Positions 55,460 through 64,000 are shown, counted from the first letter of the stretch. The stretch is DNA of 64,000 nt from an unicellular cyanobacterium SU3 (GCA_002172675.1 NETF01000208.1:46520-110519); one strand, 5' to 3'. Notes: generated by a model not told the origin, from the sequence alone. A program made the numbers and translations.

Positions 55460-55888
55460 AAATATAAAACCAGCAATTTTAAAACGGAGTTAATAATTTT
55501 AACTTTTTTTCAGATTGCCGTCATTCACTGGAATTTGTCAATCCCTATTTTAGAAAAGAACTAAAATCACAAAAATTAGTTCCCTTGCTTTCCCAAGGTT
55601 TTTTAACTTAACACAAACTTCCCTCGAATCATCAGGTTACTTTCATTGAAATATTTAATCAGAATGATATATCTAGGTAATATCTTGCACTTTCGCTCAA
55701 ACTAGCTAGTTTGTAAGTGTTCAGTCATCAGCTATCAGCTATATTCTTATAATACTGACTGCTGAACGCTGAACGCTGAATGCTTTTCGGAGCAGGGAAG
55801 GGGGGAGATTATTTTAATTACTAATTATTTATTGATAAAAAAAGCCCCAACTAACTCTATAAAGCTAATTGGGGAAAATTGAGGGTTT
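55460..55888. other. Intergenic region between guaB3 and DUF3370
   Basis: It contains short degenerate repeats (CATCAGCTATCAGCTAT and GAACGCTGAACGCTGAATGC) and the guaB3 terminator. The DUF3370 promoter should be at its left end. No gene is supported. Confidence 0.5.
55837..55874 (-). terminator. Rho-independent terminator of guaB3
   Basis: On the minus strand, CCCCAATTAGCT pairs with AGTTAGTTGGGG through 12 bp including two G-U pairs, then CTTTTTTT follows. It starts about 15 bases after the guaB3 stop. Confidence 0.85.
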
Positions 55889-57052
55889 TTACTTACCCAT
55901 GCCTAACTGTTGGGCTTTTTGGTAAACTTTTCCTTCTGTTAACAGCGAAGGTGCAATGACCACTTCTACGTCTTGCATTCCCTTGAGATCCTTCGCTCCG
56001 AGGGTTCCCATACTGGTTTTTAATGCCCCCAGTAAGTTATGGGTTCCATCGTCTAATTTAGCAGGACCAGTCAAAATTTCTGCAATGGTTCCGGTGGTTC
56101 CCACATTAATACGAGTCCCCCTCGGTAACACAGGGGAAGGCGTGGCCATACCCCAATGATAACCCCGTCCAGGGGCTTCGGCTGCACGGGCAATAGGAGA
56201 ACCGATCATCACTGCATCGGCACCGCAAGCGATACATTTACAGATGTCTCCGCCGGTGACAATACCGCCATCGGCCACCACAGGAACATAACGGCCTGTT
56301 TCTTGTTGATAATCATCTCTGGCTGCTGCACAATCTGCGATCGCCGTTGGTTGAGGAACCCCCACCCCCAAGACACCGCGAGAAGTACAAGCAGCACCGG
56401 GTCCAATACCCACTAAAACGGCGGCTGCTCCAGCTTTCATCAAGTTTAACGCCACTTCGTAGGTGACACAGTTACCGAAAATAACTGGCATGGGCATTTC
56501 TTGACAAAATCCCTGTAAATCTAGAGGCGTAACGGATTCTGGCGATAAATGCGCCGTCGACACGACTGTTGCTTGTACAAATAATAGATCGGCTCCTGCT
56601 TCAGCCACAATCTTACTGTATTGAACAGCACCAGCCGGGGTTAAACTAACCGCAGCAATACCCCCATTCTTTTTAATGTCAGTGATGCGCTGTTTAATAA
56701 GTTCTGGTTGAATGGGTTTTGCATAAAGTTCCTGCATTAACCCGACAAACTCCGATTTACCCACCGATACAATGCGATCGAGGATGGGTTCGGGATCATC
56801 GTAACGGGTTTGAATCCCTTCTAAGTTGAGAACACCGATCGCTCCTAACTCCGAGAGTAACCCGGCCATCTTAACATCCACTACCCCATCCATTGCACTG
56901 GCTAAAATGGGGATAGTGCGCTCAATACCGCCAATCGTCCAACGGGTATCCGCTAAACTAGGATCTAAGGTACGAGTGCCGGGGACCAGTGCGATCTCGT
57001 CTATACCGTAAGCACGTCGGGCTGTTTTACCACGACCAATAATAATATCCAC
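55889..57052 (-). CDS. guaB3: GuaB3-family IMP dehydrogenase-related protein
   Basis: The 387-residue TIM-barrel protein has VPGTRTLDPSLADTRWTIGG, the active-site cysteine loop GIGPGAACTSRGVLG and DGGIVTGGDICKCIACGADAVMIGSP. It lacks the CBS pair of classical GuaB, as the GuaB3 group does. Cyanobacterial GuaB3 has been reported to act as a GMP reductase-type enzyme in purine balance; the exact reaction cannot be read from sequence. Confidence 0.9.
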   Translation of the reverse strand: MDIIIGRGKTARRAYGIDEIALVPGTRTLDPSLADTRWTIGGIERTIPILASAMDGVVDVKMAGLLSELGAIGVLNLEGIQTRYDDPEPILDRIVSVGKSEFVGLMQELYAKPIQPELIKQRITDIKKNGGIAAVSLTPAGAVQYSKIVAEAGADLLFVQATVVSTAHLSPESVTPLDLQGFCQEMPMPVIFGNCVTYEVALNLMKAGAAAVLVGIGPGAACTSRGVLGVGVPQPTAIADCAAARDDYQQETGRYVPVVADGGIVTGGDICKCIACGADAVMIGSPIARAAEAPGRGYHWGMATPSPVLPRGTRINVGTTGTIAEILTGPAKLDDGTHNLLGALKTSMGTLGAKDLKGMQDVEVVIAPSLLTEGKVYQKAQQLGMGK

Positions 57053-57189
57053 GCTTCTATATCCATTCCCTAAGTATTAGATTAGGCTACCAAATTTTGA
57101 GGACTTTGGGGAAGGGGAAATCAGTTACGATAAAAAATGTAGAGGGGGAACTCTTACTCTTATATCTTATAACCTAGTATCTCATTAAT

Positions 57190-57450
57190 ATGGCTCAAGC
57201 AATTCGTAAAACCACTTGTGTGCAATCAGATAAAACCATAAAAATTGACACACCTCAACTACCTCAAGGGGCAAAAGTTGAAGTAATTATTATCCTTGAA
57301 GACAATCCACAAACCTTGTCAGCCGAAGCTTTAGCGGTTGAAAGATTACCAAAACTCGAAAATTCTAGTGAGTTAATTACTCTCATGGAAGTAGGCCAAG
57401 AAATTGATGAAGACGAGTTAAAACAGTGGATTGCCAATGAGCAAAGCTAA
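57190..57450 (+). CDS. Putative antitoxin upstream of a RelE-like remnant
   Basis: The 86-residue protein has a short strand-rich N-terminus (KTTCVQSDKTIKIDTPQLPQGAKVEVIIILE), like small AbrB/VapB-type antitoxins, and a helical acidic C-terminus. The family is not named with confidence. It overlaps the start of the toxin remnant by 14 bases, which supports the antitoxin role. Confidence 0.7.
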   Translation: MAQAIRKTTCVQSDKTIKIDTPQLPQGAKVEVIIILEDNPQTLSAEALAVERLPKLENSSELITLMEVGQEIDEDELKQWIANEQS

Positions 57451-57757
57451 AAATACTTATATTATTCAAAGTGTAAAAGAATTATAAAATGACCTCTCAC
57501 AATTACCGCCAAAACTTAAACAAAAATGGCAAAATTATCAAAAAATACTTGCTTTAGATCCTCATCAAACATTAGGATTTTAGAGCCATTCTTTAACAGG
57601 AAGACTTAAAGAATGTCGTGCTTTAGAAATTGATTGGAATAATATTCCTTATCGTCTTGTTTATCGTATCTATGAAAAACCTTCGCCCAAACGGGTTGTT
57701 ATTTTAAGCTTTGCTGAACATGATCCTGCTTACGAAAAAGCCAAAAATCGTAAATAA
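57437..57757 (+). pseudogene. RelE-like toxin with two nonsense codons
   Basis: From ATG 57437 the frame reads MSKAKNTYIIQSVKEL, TAA (57485-57487), NDLSQLPPKLKQKW...HQTLGF, TAG (57581-57583), then LTGRLKECRALEIDWNNIPYRLVYRI and VVILSFAEHDPAYEKAKNRK to 57757. The second half carries RelE/ParE-type strand motifs. No frameshift is present; two point changes broke it. Its antitoxin upstream is intact. Confidence 0.8.
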
Positions 57758-57784
57758 TTTTCTAAAAAATGACTATTAATATAT

Positions 57785-57901
57785 TTAGGGGAAATTGGGA
57801 ACAAGACGAAAAAGCAAAGTTAATAAAGCAGTTGCTACAGCGACAACAATTGGTACAATTAAAGAACGAAAACCTTGCAAGTCAGAAATCGCTTTAACCA
57901 T
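57785..57901 (-). CDS. Possible 38-residue single-helix membrane peptide
   Basis: On the minus strand an ATG at 57901 opens MVKAISDLQGFRSLIV and one hydrophobic helix (PIVVAVATALLTLLF), then a stop. It is too short for routine calling and I know no match. The start lies just after a partial GGTGGGC repeat arm. It could be real or chance. Confidence 0.3.
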   Translation of the reverse strand: MVKAISDLQGFRSLIVPIVVAVATALLTLLFRLVPNFP

Positions 57902-57938
57902 TGTATCTTGCCCACCCTACTCGTTGATGATCAATTAA

Positions 57939-58706
57939 CTTAAAAAACTCTGGAATTGGTTCAAAAGTCTCTTTAATGGTTCTTCTGAACCGATAGAACC
58001 GTCTACTCCTCCTTCTAAATCTAAGTTAACCGATGCTGAGTACGAAAGTGTCTTATTTGCCTTGCTAGAAGAAGTAAAAAAAGGGAAGTCTTGGGGCAGT
58101 TGTCAAGGTGTTTTAATCAATCGTAATATTAAACCCGATGAGTTAGCAGCATGGATCGAAGAGAAAAGTGTAGAATGGTTAGAAAATAAAGATAATTATC
58201 AACAATTATGTCAATATTTAGCAGAATTAGGCAATATTGCATCAGGAAAATTGGGAAATATTGCCACAAAGTTGAGTTCGGAGTTAGGGAATTTTCAACA
58301 GAATAATCTAGAAAATACAGAATTAATATCATTAAACCCTAAATTAGAAAATTTTGAACAGCAATTAACGTCAATCCTTGAGGATAGAGAATACAATACT
58401 TATTTAGCTTGGACGAATGAAGTTAGAGAAAACAAAATTAAACAATTAGAAACTTTAATTAATCAACCTCAACAAAGGAATGATAATAAGTCAGAATTGT
58501 ATCGTGAAATGGGAAGACTTTATGCAGCTAATAATAATTTTGATAAAGCATTAGAATCTTTTGATGCAGCAATTGAATGTCATCCTAAAAATTCTAAAGT
58601 TTGGTTTAACAGAGGAAGTGCGTTAGATCAGTTATTAAGGTTTAAAGAAGCGATCGCATCTTTTGACAAAGCGTTAGAAATTAAAGCTGATGATTATCCA
58701 GGATAA
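57939..58706 (+). pseudogene. TPR protein fragment lacking a start codon
   Basis: The frame is open from CTT at 57939 (LKKLWNWFKSLF), which looks like a true N-terminus, but no ATG or GTG is present; only a TTG at 58062 exists. The N-terminal part is helical (LEEVKKGKSWGSCQGVLINRN). The C-terminus has two TPR units (YREMGRLYAANNNFDKALESFDAAI and WFNRGSALDQLLRFKEAIASFDKALEI), then stops in what should be a third. The gene has probably lost both its start codon and its 3' end. Confidence 0.6.
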
Positions 58707-58764
58707 GCTCATCTGAAATTGTATAAAATAAACTTGACAAAAAAGACAAGATATTCTGAAAGAG

Positions 58765-59010
58765 TTGTTAATCAAATCCAATTATAATCAAGTTCTCATC
58801 CAAATTAACCATAGGGAAAAAGAGAAAATAGCAAAGGGTTTTGGCACTCAACAGTTGAATCAAGAAAAACAGAAGAATAAAAAAACGAGTCCTACGCCTT
58901 TAGCATCTATTAATGAAATTCAAGAGAGTTTATTAGGTTATGTTGATGAAATGCAATTGACGACGCACTACAAATTCTATCAAAGTAAAAATTCTCAGGG
59001 CAATCGTTAA
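58765..59010 (+). pseudogene. Unrecognised short remnant after the TPR fragment
   Basis: An open frame from TTG 58765 encodes 81 charged residues (QESLLGYVDEMQLTTHYKFYQ) with no known motif. The frame has no good start and follows the TPR fragment closely, so it may be its decayed 3' extension or a separate remnant. Confidence 0.3.
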
Positions 59011-59026
59011 CAAAAACATCAATCCT

Positions 59027-59275
59027 TTAATTTATTTGACGAGATGCCAAGGCATTTGATTTGATAACTAGCCATCTTTCTTGCCATTGATAATTTTTTT
59101 TGGTTTCGGGTTCAACCCAAATATTTCCTAATGGGACTTCAAAACCATTACCTATTAAAGATGGTTCTGATTCTCTCTCATCTTGTTCAACTATTTTTAT
59201 CACTTCTGTTGGGGGATTTTTTACCCAATCAGCTAGAAGTTTAGGACGAGGTTGAGTAATAGTTAAAGATAAAAA
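59027..59275 (-). pseudogene. Possible transposase C-terminal remnant
   Basis: Minus-strand translation gives LLADWVKNPPTEVIKIVEQ and NYQWQERWLVIKSNALASRQ to TAA at 59027. The WQERWLVIKS stretch resembles cyanobacterial transposases (IS1634-like, from memory). There is no start codon and no terminal repeats were found. The terminator of the DUF1036 gene lies within its upstream end. Confidence 0.35.
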
Positions 59276-59277
59276 GA

Positions 59278-59300
59278 AAGGCTTAAAAACATTAAGCCTT
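59278..59300 (-). terminator. Rho-independent terminator of the DUF1036 gene
   Basis: On the minus strand AAGGCTTAA-TGTTT-TTAAGCCTT is followed by TCTTTTTATC. It begins about 26 bases after the stop at 59326. Confidence 0.8.
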
Positions 59301-59325
59301 ACTGTTATTTGTGAAGATTTTTCAG

Positions 59326-59781
59326 TTATTGTGTATATTCAATCAATTCTCGTCTAGCACCAATTAAATAAAATGTTTGCATAGAATTCTCAGTAAAGCC
59401 ATAATGATGTTTATCACAGGCTTCAAATAGTTCTGCATTGTAGAAAGTGTAGCCATCTTGAAGAACGCATAATTGAACAGCTTGTACTTCTTCCTCTTCT
59501 AAATTCAATAAATAGGTACGTTCAACCGTTTGAGCGCGGTCAACTTCTACATAAGTATACCAATCATCAGGATAAACCATACATTCGCCAGGTTCAACTA
59601 ACCACCATCCCTGACTAACCCAAACGTCATCTTTATTCAGATAAGCACCGGACACCCTGACAATTTCATTACGATAATTACAAAGCTCTGATGCTTGTGC
59701 CATTTTCGGAGATAACGCTAATTCTCCTATCACTGCACCTGCAGTCATTAATAAGCCTAAACCGAGTGATTTTTTGATCAT
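59326..59781 (-). CDS. Secreted DUF1036 protein
   Basis: The 151-residue protein has a signal peptide (IKKSLGLGLLMTAGAVIGELALS, ending near QA). The mature part starts SELCNYRNEIVRVSGAYLN, then WVSQGWWLVEPGEC, the DUF1036 pattern with conserved cysteines. Ribosome binding site GAGGAAAA precedes the ATG. It is probably periplasmic; function unknown. Confidence 0.8.
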   Translation of the reverse strand: MIKKSLGLGLLMTAGAVIGELALSPKMAQASELCNYRNEIVRVSGAYLNKDDVWVSQGWWLVEPGECMVYPDDWYTYVEVDRAQTVERTYLLNLEEEEVQAVQLCVLQDGYTFYNAELFEACDKHHYGFTENSMQTFYLIGARRELIEYTQ

Positions 59782-59862
59782 TTTTCCTCCTCAACACACA
59801 CTAGATTTTTGATGTTTCTTTAAAGAAATTTTAGCAACAAAAAAAGAGACAGTTTCCCCTCT

Positions 59863-61686
59863 TTACTTTTTATTATGCTGAAAATAAGCCTCCATCACCT
59901 GGCGTACCATCGGGGCAGCCACCGAACCGCCACCGCCTCCAGAATGCTCTGCAAAGGCGACAACTACAATTTCTGGGTTATCGTAAGGAGCAAAGCCACC
60001 AAACCAAGCATGAGAGTCTCCTGGGGGGGCTTCTGCAGTCCCACTTTTGCCGGCTGCAGGGGGTAAACTCGGAACATTAAGGGCTTTTCCTGTTCCACTA
60101 GAAACCACCGCCCTCAGTCCTTCTCGTAGAATTTTCAGGGTACTGGGTTTAAGTTCCATCGAAGTGCGCCATTTTTCCAGGTCGTCTTTTTCTTCAAAGA
60201 AATGGGGTTTAACACGATAACCTCCGTTAGCCGGAACCGCAAACATAATGGCTACTTGTAGGGGGGTGGCTTGGGTAAACCCTTGACCAATGGACATATT
60301 AACGGTGTCCCCATCAGTCCATTCCCAATCATAATTTTCCAATTTCCATTCATTATCGGCAATTAATCCGGCCGACTCTTCTCCGAGTTCAATACCGGTT
60401 TTTGAACCAAACCCATAAAGACGAGCATATTTAATTAGAGTTGGTCCACCCACTCCTCGGCCAATTTGACCATGAAAGGTGTTACTACTCCAAGCCATAG
60501 CCCGAACATACCCCATCGGTCCAAACCCGGCACGGTTCCATTCTCCGAAAGCCGTTCCTCCTACATTGAGATAAGCAAAGGTACTCAACACTGTATCGGG
60601 GGGATATTTGCCTGATTCCATGCCAGCAGTGGCGGTTACGATTTTAAAGGTAGAAGCCGGGGGAAAGCCTCGTAAAGCGCGGTTAACGAAGGGATTACCT
60701 TTCTTTTGTAGACGTTTCCAAGTTTGAGGCGTAATTTGAGTGGAGAAAATATTAGGGTCAAAGGTGGGATTGCTGGCCATGGCCAGAACCCCTCCGGTTT
60801 GGGGGTTAATGGCGACTACTGCCCCGATGCGTTCCCCTAGGGCTGCTTCTGCTGCTTTTTGGGCATCGAGGTCTAGGGTAAGGGTGACATCTTTACCGGG
60901 TTGGCCGACTTTTTGGCCTAATACTTTCATGACTTTGCCGGCTCCGTCTACTTCTAATTCGATACCGCCCCATTCTCCTCGTAATTGTTGTTCGTAGGCT
61001 GCTTCGACCCCCATTTTACCGACAATATCCCCTAAGCGATAGCCTTCGGAACGTCGTCGCTTGAGTTCTTCGGCGTTGAGTTCTCCGGTATAGCCTAAGA
61101 CATGGGCTGCAATTTCTTTATTGGGATAATCTCTGACGGTTTCAATATCGACTTCTAGACCGTTTAATTCGGTTTTAAATTCTTCTAACGCTGTAATTTG
61201 GGCAGGATTTAAACTACGGGCGATTCTAATCAGGGTTGAGGCATTATAGCCGGCCTGTTGAATTTTACTTTCAATACTGTCTTCAGGAACTGACAGGAGT
61301 TGGGCTAAATATTTACGATTTTGCGGCCAGTCGGGTTGATTAACCACCATCGGCCAAAGATAAGCTGCGTGGGTGAGACGAGTGGATGCTAAAACGCGCC
61401 CCTTGCGATCAAAAATGTTACCACGGACAGGGGGTTTAGGGACAATGCGAACACGATTATTTTCTGCTTTTTCTCGGTAGTCTTCCCCTTGCATTAATTG
61501 TAAAAAGACGAGACGAGTGCCAATAGCCCCCAAGAGGATGACACTGACAAATAACATGATAAATAGGGGTTGACGTTGTTGCCCGATGGTTCGGTTCGTT
61601 TTTTTCTGCCGAGTATCGTAGGAACCATAATTATCCGTAGGTATGGCGGTTTGCCATTTGGACTGGGAAGATTGTTTAAGCCACAT
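59863..61686 (-). CDS. mrdA: Penicillin-binding protein 2
   Basis: The 607-residue transpeptidase has a membrane helix near residues 40-60 (FIMLFVSVILLGAIGTRLVF), a PBP dimerisation domain with PPVRGNIFDRKGRVLAST, then the transpeptidase domain with PASTFK (SxxK), WSSNTFHGQ (SxN) and AGKSGTAEA (KSG). It cross-links lateral-wall peptidoglycan in the elongation complex with RodA. It is on the strand opposite the Hho protease gene and stands alone. Confidence 0.94.
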   Translation of the reverse strand: MWLKQSSQSKWQTAIPTDNYGSYDTRQKKTNRTIGQQRQPLFIMLFVSVILLGAIGTRLVFLQLMQGEDYREKAENNRVRIVPKPPVRGNIFDRKGRVLASTRLTHAAYLWPMVVNQPDWPQNRKYLAQLLSVPEDSIESKIQQAGYNASTLIRIARSLNPAQITALEEFKTELNGLEVDIETVRDYPNKEIAAHVLGYTGELNAEELKRRRSEGYRLGDIVGKMGVEAAYEQQLRGEWGGIELEVDGAGKVMKVLGQKVGQPGKDVTLTLDLDAQKAAEAALGERIGAVVAINPQTGGVLAMASNPTFDPNIFSTQITPQTWKRLQKKGNPFVNRALRGFPPASTFKIVTATAGMESGKYPPDTVLSTFAYLNVGGTAFGEWNRAGFGPMGYVRAMAWSSNTFHGQIGRGVGGPTLIKYARLYGFGSKTGIELGEESAGLIADNEWKLENYDWEWTDGDTVNMSIGQGFTQATPLQVAIMFAVPANGGYRVKPHFFEEKDDLEKWRTSMELKPSTLKILREGLRAVVSSGTGKALNVPSLPPAAGKSGTAEAPPGDSHAWFGGFAPYDNPEIVVVAFAEHSGGGGGSVAAPMVRQVMEAYFQHNKK

Positions 61687-62201
61687 ATTGCTGAGGAAAC
61701 TATATATAAGTCTCTAGGATAACTTTTTTCTTACTTTATCAAAGAAATTATCCATAACTAAAGTTATGGATGCAATAAACAAAGCAGCTATAGCACTACG
61801 CATTATGGTTAGGACATTGATAAAATTGCAAAGCTTCGTGGCGTGGGCATTACTCACTTTACAATAATGTCATAATCTTTTTTTGTACTGCTATAGGTTT
61901 ATTATCAACTATTGCTTAAAGCATTAAAATTTCAGAATTATGTAAATACTATGGAATAGGAGATGTCAAAAATATATCTTCATAGGAATTTAACACTGTT
62001 AATATGTTTCTCCTAATTTTCTCACAACTGAAATTTGATTATCAGAGACGGAATGTTTTAGTTGTGGGAGTTTGCCATGGGAGGTTAAGATACAACTTGA
62101 CCTGATAAGTCCCAGAAACGCTATATTAAATCTATAGTAACCTCTTTTTTTCAAACTTTTAGTAGTAACAATCCTTCCTAATTCTAGTCTTTTAAGCGTT
62201 A
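61687..62201. other. Intergenic region with MITE between mrdA and the Hho gene
   Basis: It contains a MITE at 61788-61896, an inverted repeat CATAACT-AAAGTTATG near 61752-61768, and AT-rich sequence that should hold the promoters of both divergent genes. A 74-residue minus-strand ORF here has no recognisable features. Confidence 0.5.
61788..61896. mobile_element. CTATAG-type MITE, copy 2
   Basis: Both ends start with CTATAGCA. Inner positions of the roughly 31-base inverted repeats also match in part (GGTTAGGACATT against GATTATGACATT). The outer TA fits IS630/Tc1-type target duplication. It is non-coding, about 109 bp, and shares its left end with the element at 41443. Confidence 0.65.
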
Positions 62202-63377
62202 ATGAAAACGATGAAGTTGACAAAATTCCTAGGTTCTATGAATCGTTACAGCATTGCACTGGTTCTCAGTGTGATTCTTTGTTTTAATAGTTTTTACCTC
62301 CTATCAGCCCAAGCTGAATCCATGGGGGAACTAGCCCAAACCCCAATCAATATAACCCCTGATAGTTTTGTGGCTGAAGCCGTTGCCCGAACAGGACCGG
62401 CGGTGGTTCGTATTGACACAGAAGCGGTGGTCACTCGACAAATTGATCCGTTTTTCGATGATCCGTTTTTCCGCGACTTCTTTGGCCAACAGTTTCGGCC
62501 ACCACGAGAACAGCGAATTACTGGGCAAGGTTCTGGGTTTATTATTGATAACACTGGTATTATCTTGACCAACGCCCATGTGGTTAATAGTGCCGATAAA
62601 GTGACTGTTACCCTCAAAGACGGACGGACGTTTAACGGACAAGTGAAAGGAACCGACGAAATAACCGATTTAGCTGTAGTGGCGATTAGTCCCCAAGGAC
62701 AAACCTTACCCGTTGCACCCTTAGGAGACTCTACTAATCTCAAAGTAGGAGATTGGGCGATCGCAGTGGGCAACCCTGTGGGTTTAGATAATACGGTAAC
62801 ATTGGGGATTATTAGCACCATTGGTCGTTCAGCTGCCAAAGCCGGTATCCCTGATAAACGTCTCGATTTTATTCAAACGGATGCGGCTATTAACCCTGGT
62901 AACTCCGGTGGACCTTTATTAAACAGTAAAGGAGAAGTGATTGGCATTAATACCGCCATTCGGGCTGATGCGATGGGAATTGGCTTTGCTATTCCTATCA
63001 ATAAAGCCAAAACCCTAGAAAAAATTCTGGCCTCCGGTCAAAAGGTTCCTCATCCTTATATTGGGGTACAAATGATTAATATTACCCCTGAAATCGCTAG
63101 GGAAAATAACCGTAACCCCAATTCCCCGATGATGGTGGCTGAGGTCGAAGGCATTTTAGTGGTGCAAGTGGTTCCTAATAGTCCAGCCGAAAGAGCAAGA
63201 TTACGCCGTGGAGACGTGATTATTGGCGTTAATGGTCAACCAGTCAAGGATGGAACCGATTTACAAAAAATCGTCGAAAGAGCAGGCATTAATTCCAGTT
63301 TAAAAGTGAAATTGTATCGAGGCGATCGCTTATTGGAGTTAACCGTTAAAACAGAACAAATGCAAGGGGTATCCTAA
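62202..63377 (+). CDS. HtrA/Hho-type (Deg) serine protease
   Basis: The 391-residue exported protease has a signal peptide (IALVLSVILCFNSFYLLSAQA), a trypsin-like domain with His in TNAHVVN (about residue 125), Asp in ITDLAVV and Ser in PGNSGGPL (about 234), and one C-terminal PDZ domain (VVQVVPNSPAERARLRRGDVI). Cyanobacteria have HtrA, HhoA and HhoB; which one this is remains open. ATG 62202 is the longest start; 62211 and 62241 also fit. Confidence 0.92.
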   Translation: MKTMKLTKFLGSMNRYSIALVLSVILCFNSFYLLSAQAESMGELAQTPINITPDSFVAEAVARTGPAVVRIDTEAVVTRQIDPFFDDPFFRDFFGQQFRPPREQRITGQGSGFIIDNTGIILTNAHVVNSADKVTVTLKDGRTFNGQVKGTDEITDLAVVAISPQGQTLPVAPLGDSTNLKVGDWAIAVGNPVGLDNTVTLGIISTIGRSAAKAGIPDKRLDFIQTDAAINPGNSGGPLLNSKGEVIGINTAIRADAMGIGFAIPINKAKTLEKILASGQKVPHPYIGVQMINITPEIARENNRNPNSPMMVAEVEGILVVQVVPNSPAERARLRRGDVIIGVNGQPVKDGTDLQKIVERAGINSSLKVKLYRGDRLLELTVKTEQMQGVS

Positions 63378-63399
63378 GATTTTACCTTGTCTTAATTTA

Positions 63400-63447
63400 G
63401 GGGTCAACACTGAGGGGAGTCGAAGTGCTGACCCCTATTGTTTTTAA
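63400..63447 (+). terminator. Rho-independent terminator of the Hho gene
   Basis: GGGGTCAACACT pairs with AGTGCTGACCCC (one mismatch) around a short loop, followed by TATTGTTTTT. It starts about 23 bases after the protease stop. Confidence 0.85.
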
Positions 63448-63493
63448 ATAAGCGGTCAGTATTATATAAAAATAGCTGATAGCTGATAGCTAG

Positions 63494-63873
63494 TTAAATT
63501 TTAGGAGATTGCAACATAGTTGTTTGTAAAATCCACCCAGGAATTCTTATATCTGGAATTAAAGCAGCATACTGTTTTAAAGCAGGAACCGCAGAGGGTA
63601 AAATAAAGCGAAGAGAACGTAAAGAAACGGGACGGTTATTCTTTTCATCAACAATCTTATATTTTTGGGCTAATTCAGCAATAATGTGAACTTTTCCTGT
63701 TAGTTTCATGGTGTTTTCTTGAGCAGCTAATGCAGCAATGACCCTCCCTGTAAATAAGGGAGTTTCCCAGTTATAATAATCATCAAACCTAGCATTTTGT
63801 GATTTATTTTTATCTTCAATATTCATCTGTTTAAAAAACTCAAACATTTGTTCGGTTCCTACAATTCCTGGCC
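63494..63873 (-). pseudogene. Short-chain dehydrogenase, 3' fragment cut by an IS element
   Basis: The frame encodes the C-terminal part of an SDR-type oxidoreductase (GPGIVGTEQMFEFF, WETPLFTGRVIAALAAQEN, LTGKVHIIAELAQKY). The Rossmann N-terminus and YxxxK site are missing. Upstream the sequence changes into a transposase end near 63874, so the gene was interrupted there. The rest may lie outside the window beyond the IS. Confidence 0.65.
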
Positions 63874-64000
63874 CTAAGTACAGGACAAAAAATATAAGCA
63901 TTCTAAAAACTCAGAATGTTTTAAGTCAAGATCATTAACAATGGAACGTAAATGGTCAAGTCCATAGCGAAAAAGACTTCTTTCTCTTCGTCCATGTTTT
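63874..64000 (-). mobile_element. Transposase C-terminus of an IS element running off the edge
   Basis: Minus-strand translation gives KHGRRERSLFRYGLDHLR and HSEFLECLYFLSCT, then TAG at 63874-63876. This ending is typical of cyanobacterial IS4-type transposases as I recall them. The IS starts beyond base 64000. Its right boundary lies within a few bases of the SDR fragment, but the terminal repeat could not be defined. Confidence 0.65.

Noticed and set aside
62294..62839. 181-residue antisense ORF in the Hho protease gene
   Set aside because: The sense strand encodes a complete protease; this is an open shadow frame.

Overview
The window is a piece of an AT-rich chromosome from a unicellular, oxygenic cyanobacterium. 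Supporting genes are ndhH (thylakoid NDH-1), acsF (aerobic chlorophyll ring cyclase), a KaiC clock ATPase, a LabA-type NYN protein, FurC/PerR, GuaB3, a Ycf55-like (DUF3685) protein, DUF4327 and DUF3370. About two dozen GCGATCGC (HIP1) palindromes can be counted by eye. Gene content and style suggest the Crocosphaera/Cyanothece group; this is an inference from memory, not from a search. No rRNA, CRISPR array or complete insertion sequence was seen.

Layout. 1-3.6 kb: the 3' part of a kaiC paralogue, ndhH, and a tandem pair of coiled-coil membrane-anchored genes. 3.6-5.4 kb: a dead DpnII-type (GATC) restriction-modification pair, with the nuclease split by a 95-bp TA-flanked MITE and the methylase truncated and carrying a nonsense codon. 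5.5-11.4 kb: sufE, fur, a short PBP4-like peptidase, a two-domain PPK2, galE and two small coiled-coil genes. 11.5-17.1 kb: a stand-alone FAAL-carrier-thioesterase enzyme, acsF and a membrane desaturase. 17.2-28.7 kb: housekeeping genes secA, tRNA-Ser, metG, labA, nnr, furC/perR, a DUF3685 gene and ftsH. 28.8-30.7 kb: xisH/xisI and an unrecognised gene. 30.8-45.7 kb: rpsN, aat, a CPBP-protease fusion, a large glycosidase-like protein, an intradiol dioxygenase, an SDH/Clp-like protease, an HdrB-like protein, a CobW GTPase and argB. 45.8-50.6 kb: coaX, a doubly frameshifted gene and clpB. 50.6-59.3 kb: an accessory region with three toxin-antitoxin modules, a Uma2 gene, DUF6887/6888 and gene remnants, interleaved with DUF3370 and guaB3. 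59.3-64.0 kb: a DUF1036 protein, PBP2 (mrdA), an HtrA/Hho protease, and an SDR gene cut by an IS element running off the right edge.

The strongest theme is decay of selfish or defence modules. The restriction nuclease, its methylase, two DUF5615 PIN-like toxins and one RelE-like toxin are all broken, mostly by single nonsense codons, while each antitoxin reading frame stays open. Small palindromic elements are frequent: two IS630/Tc1-like MITE families, and a GGTGGGCATTGCCCACC-type hairpin that sits just after the stop codons of secA, ftsH and clpB. No clearly new multi-gene system is visible. The best candidates for unknown biology are the unrecognised gene next to xisHI, the FAAL-carrier-TE plus desaturase neighbourhood, and the membrane gene between two opposed toxin-antitoxin modules.
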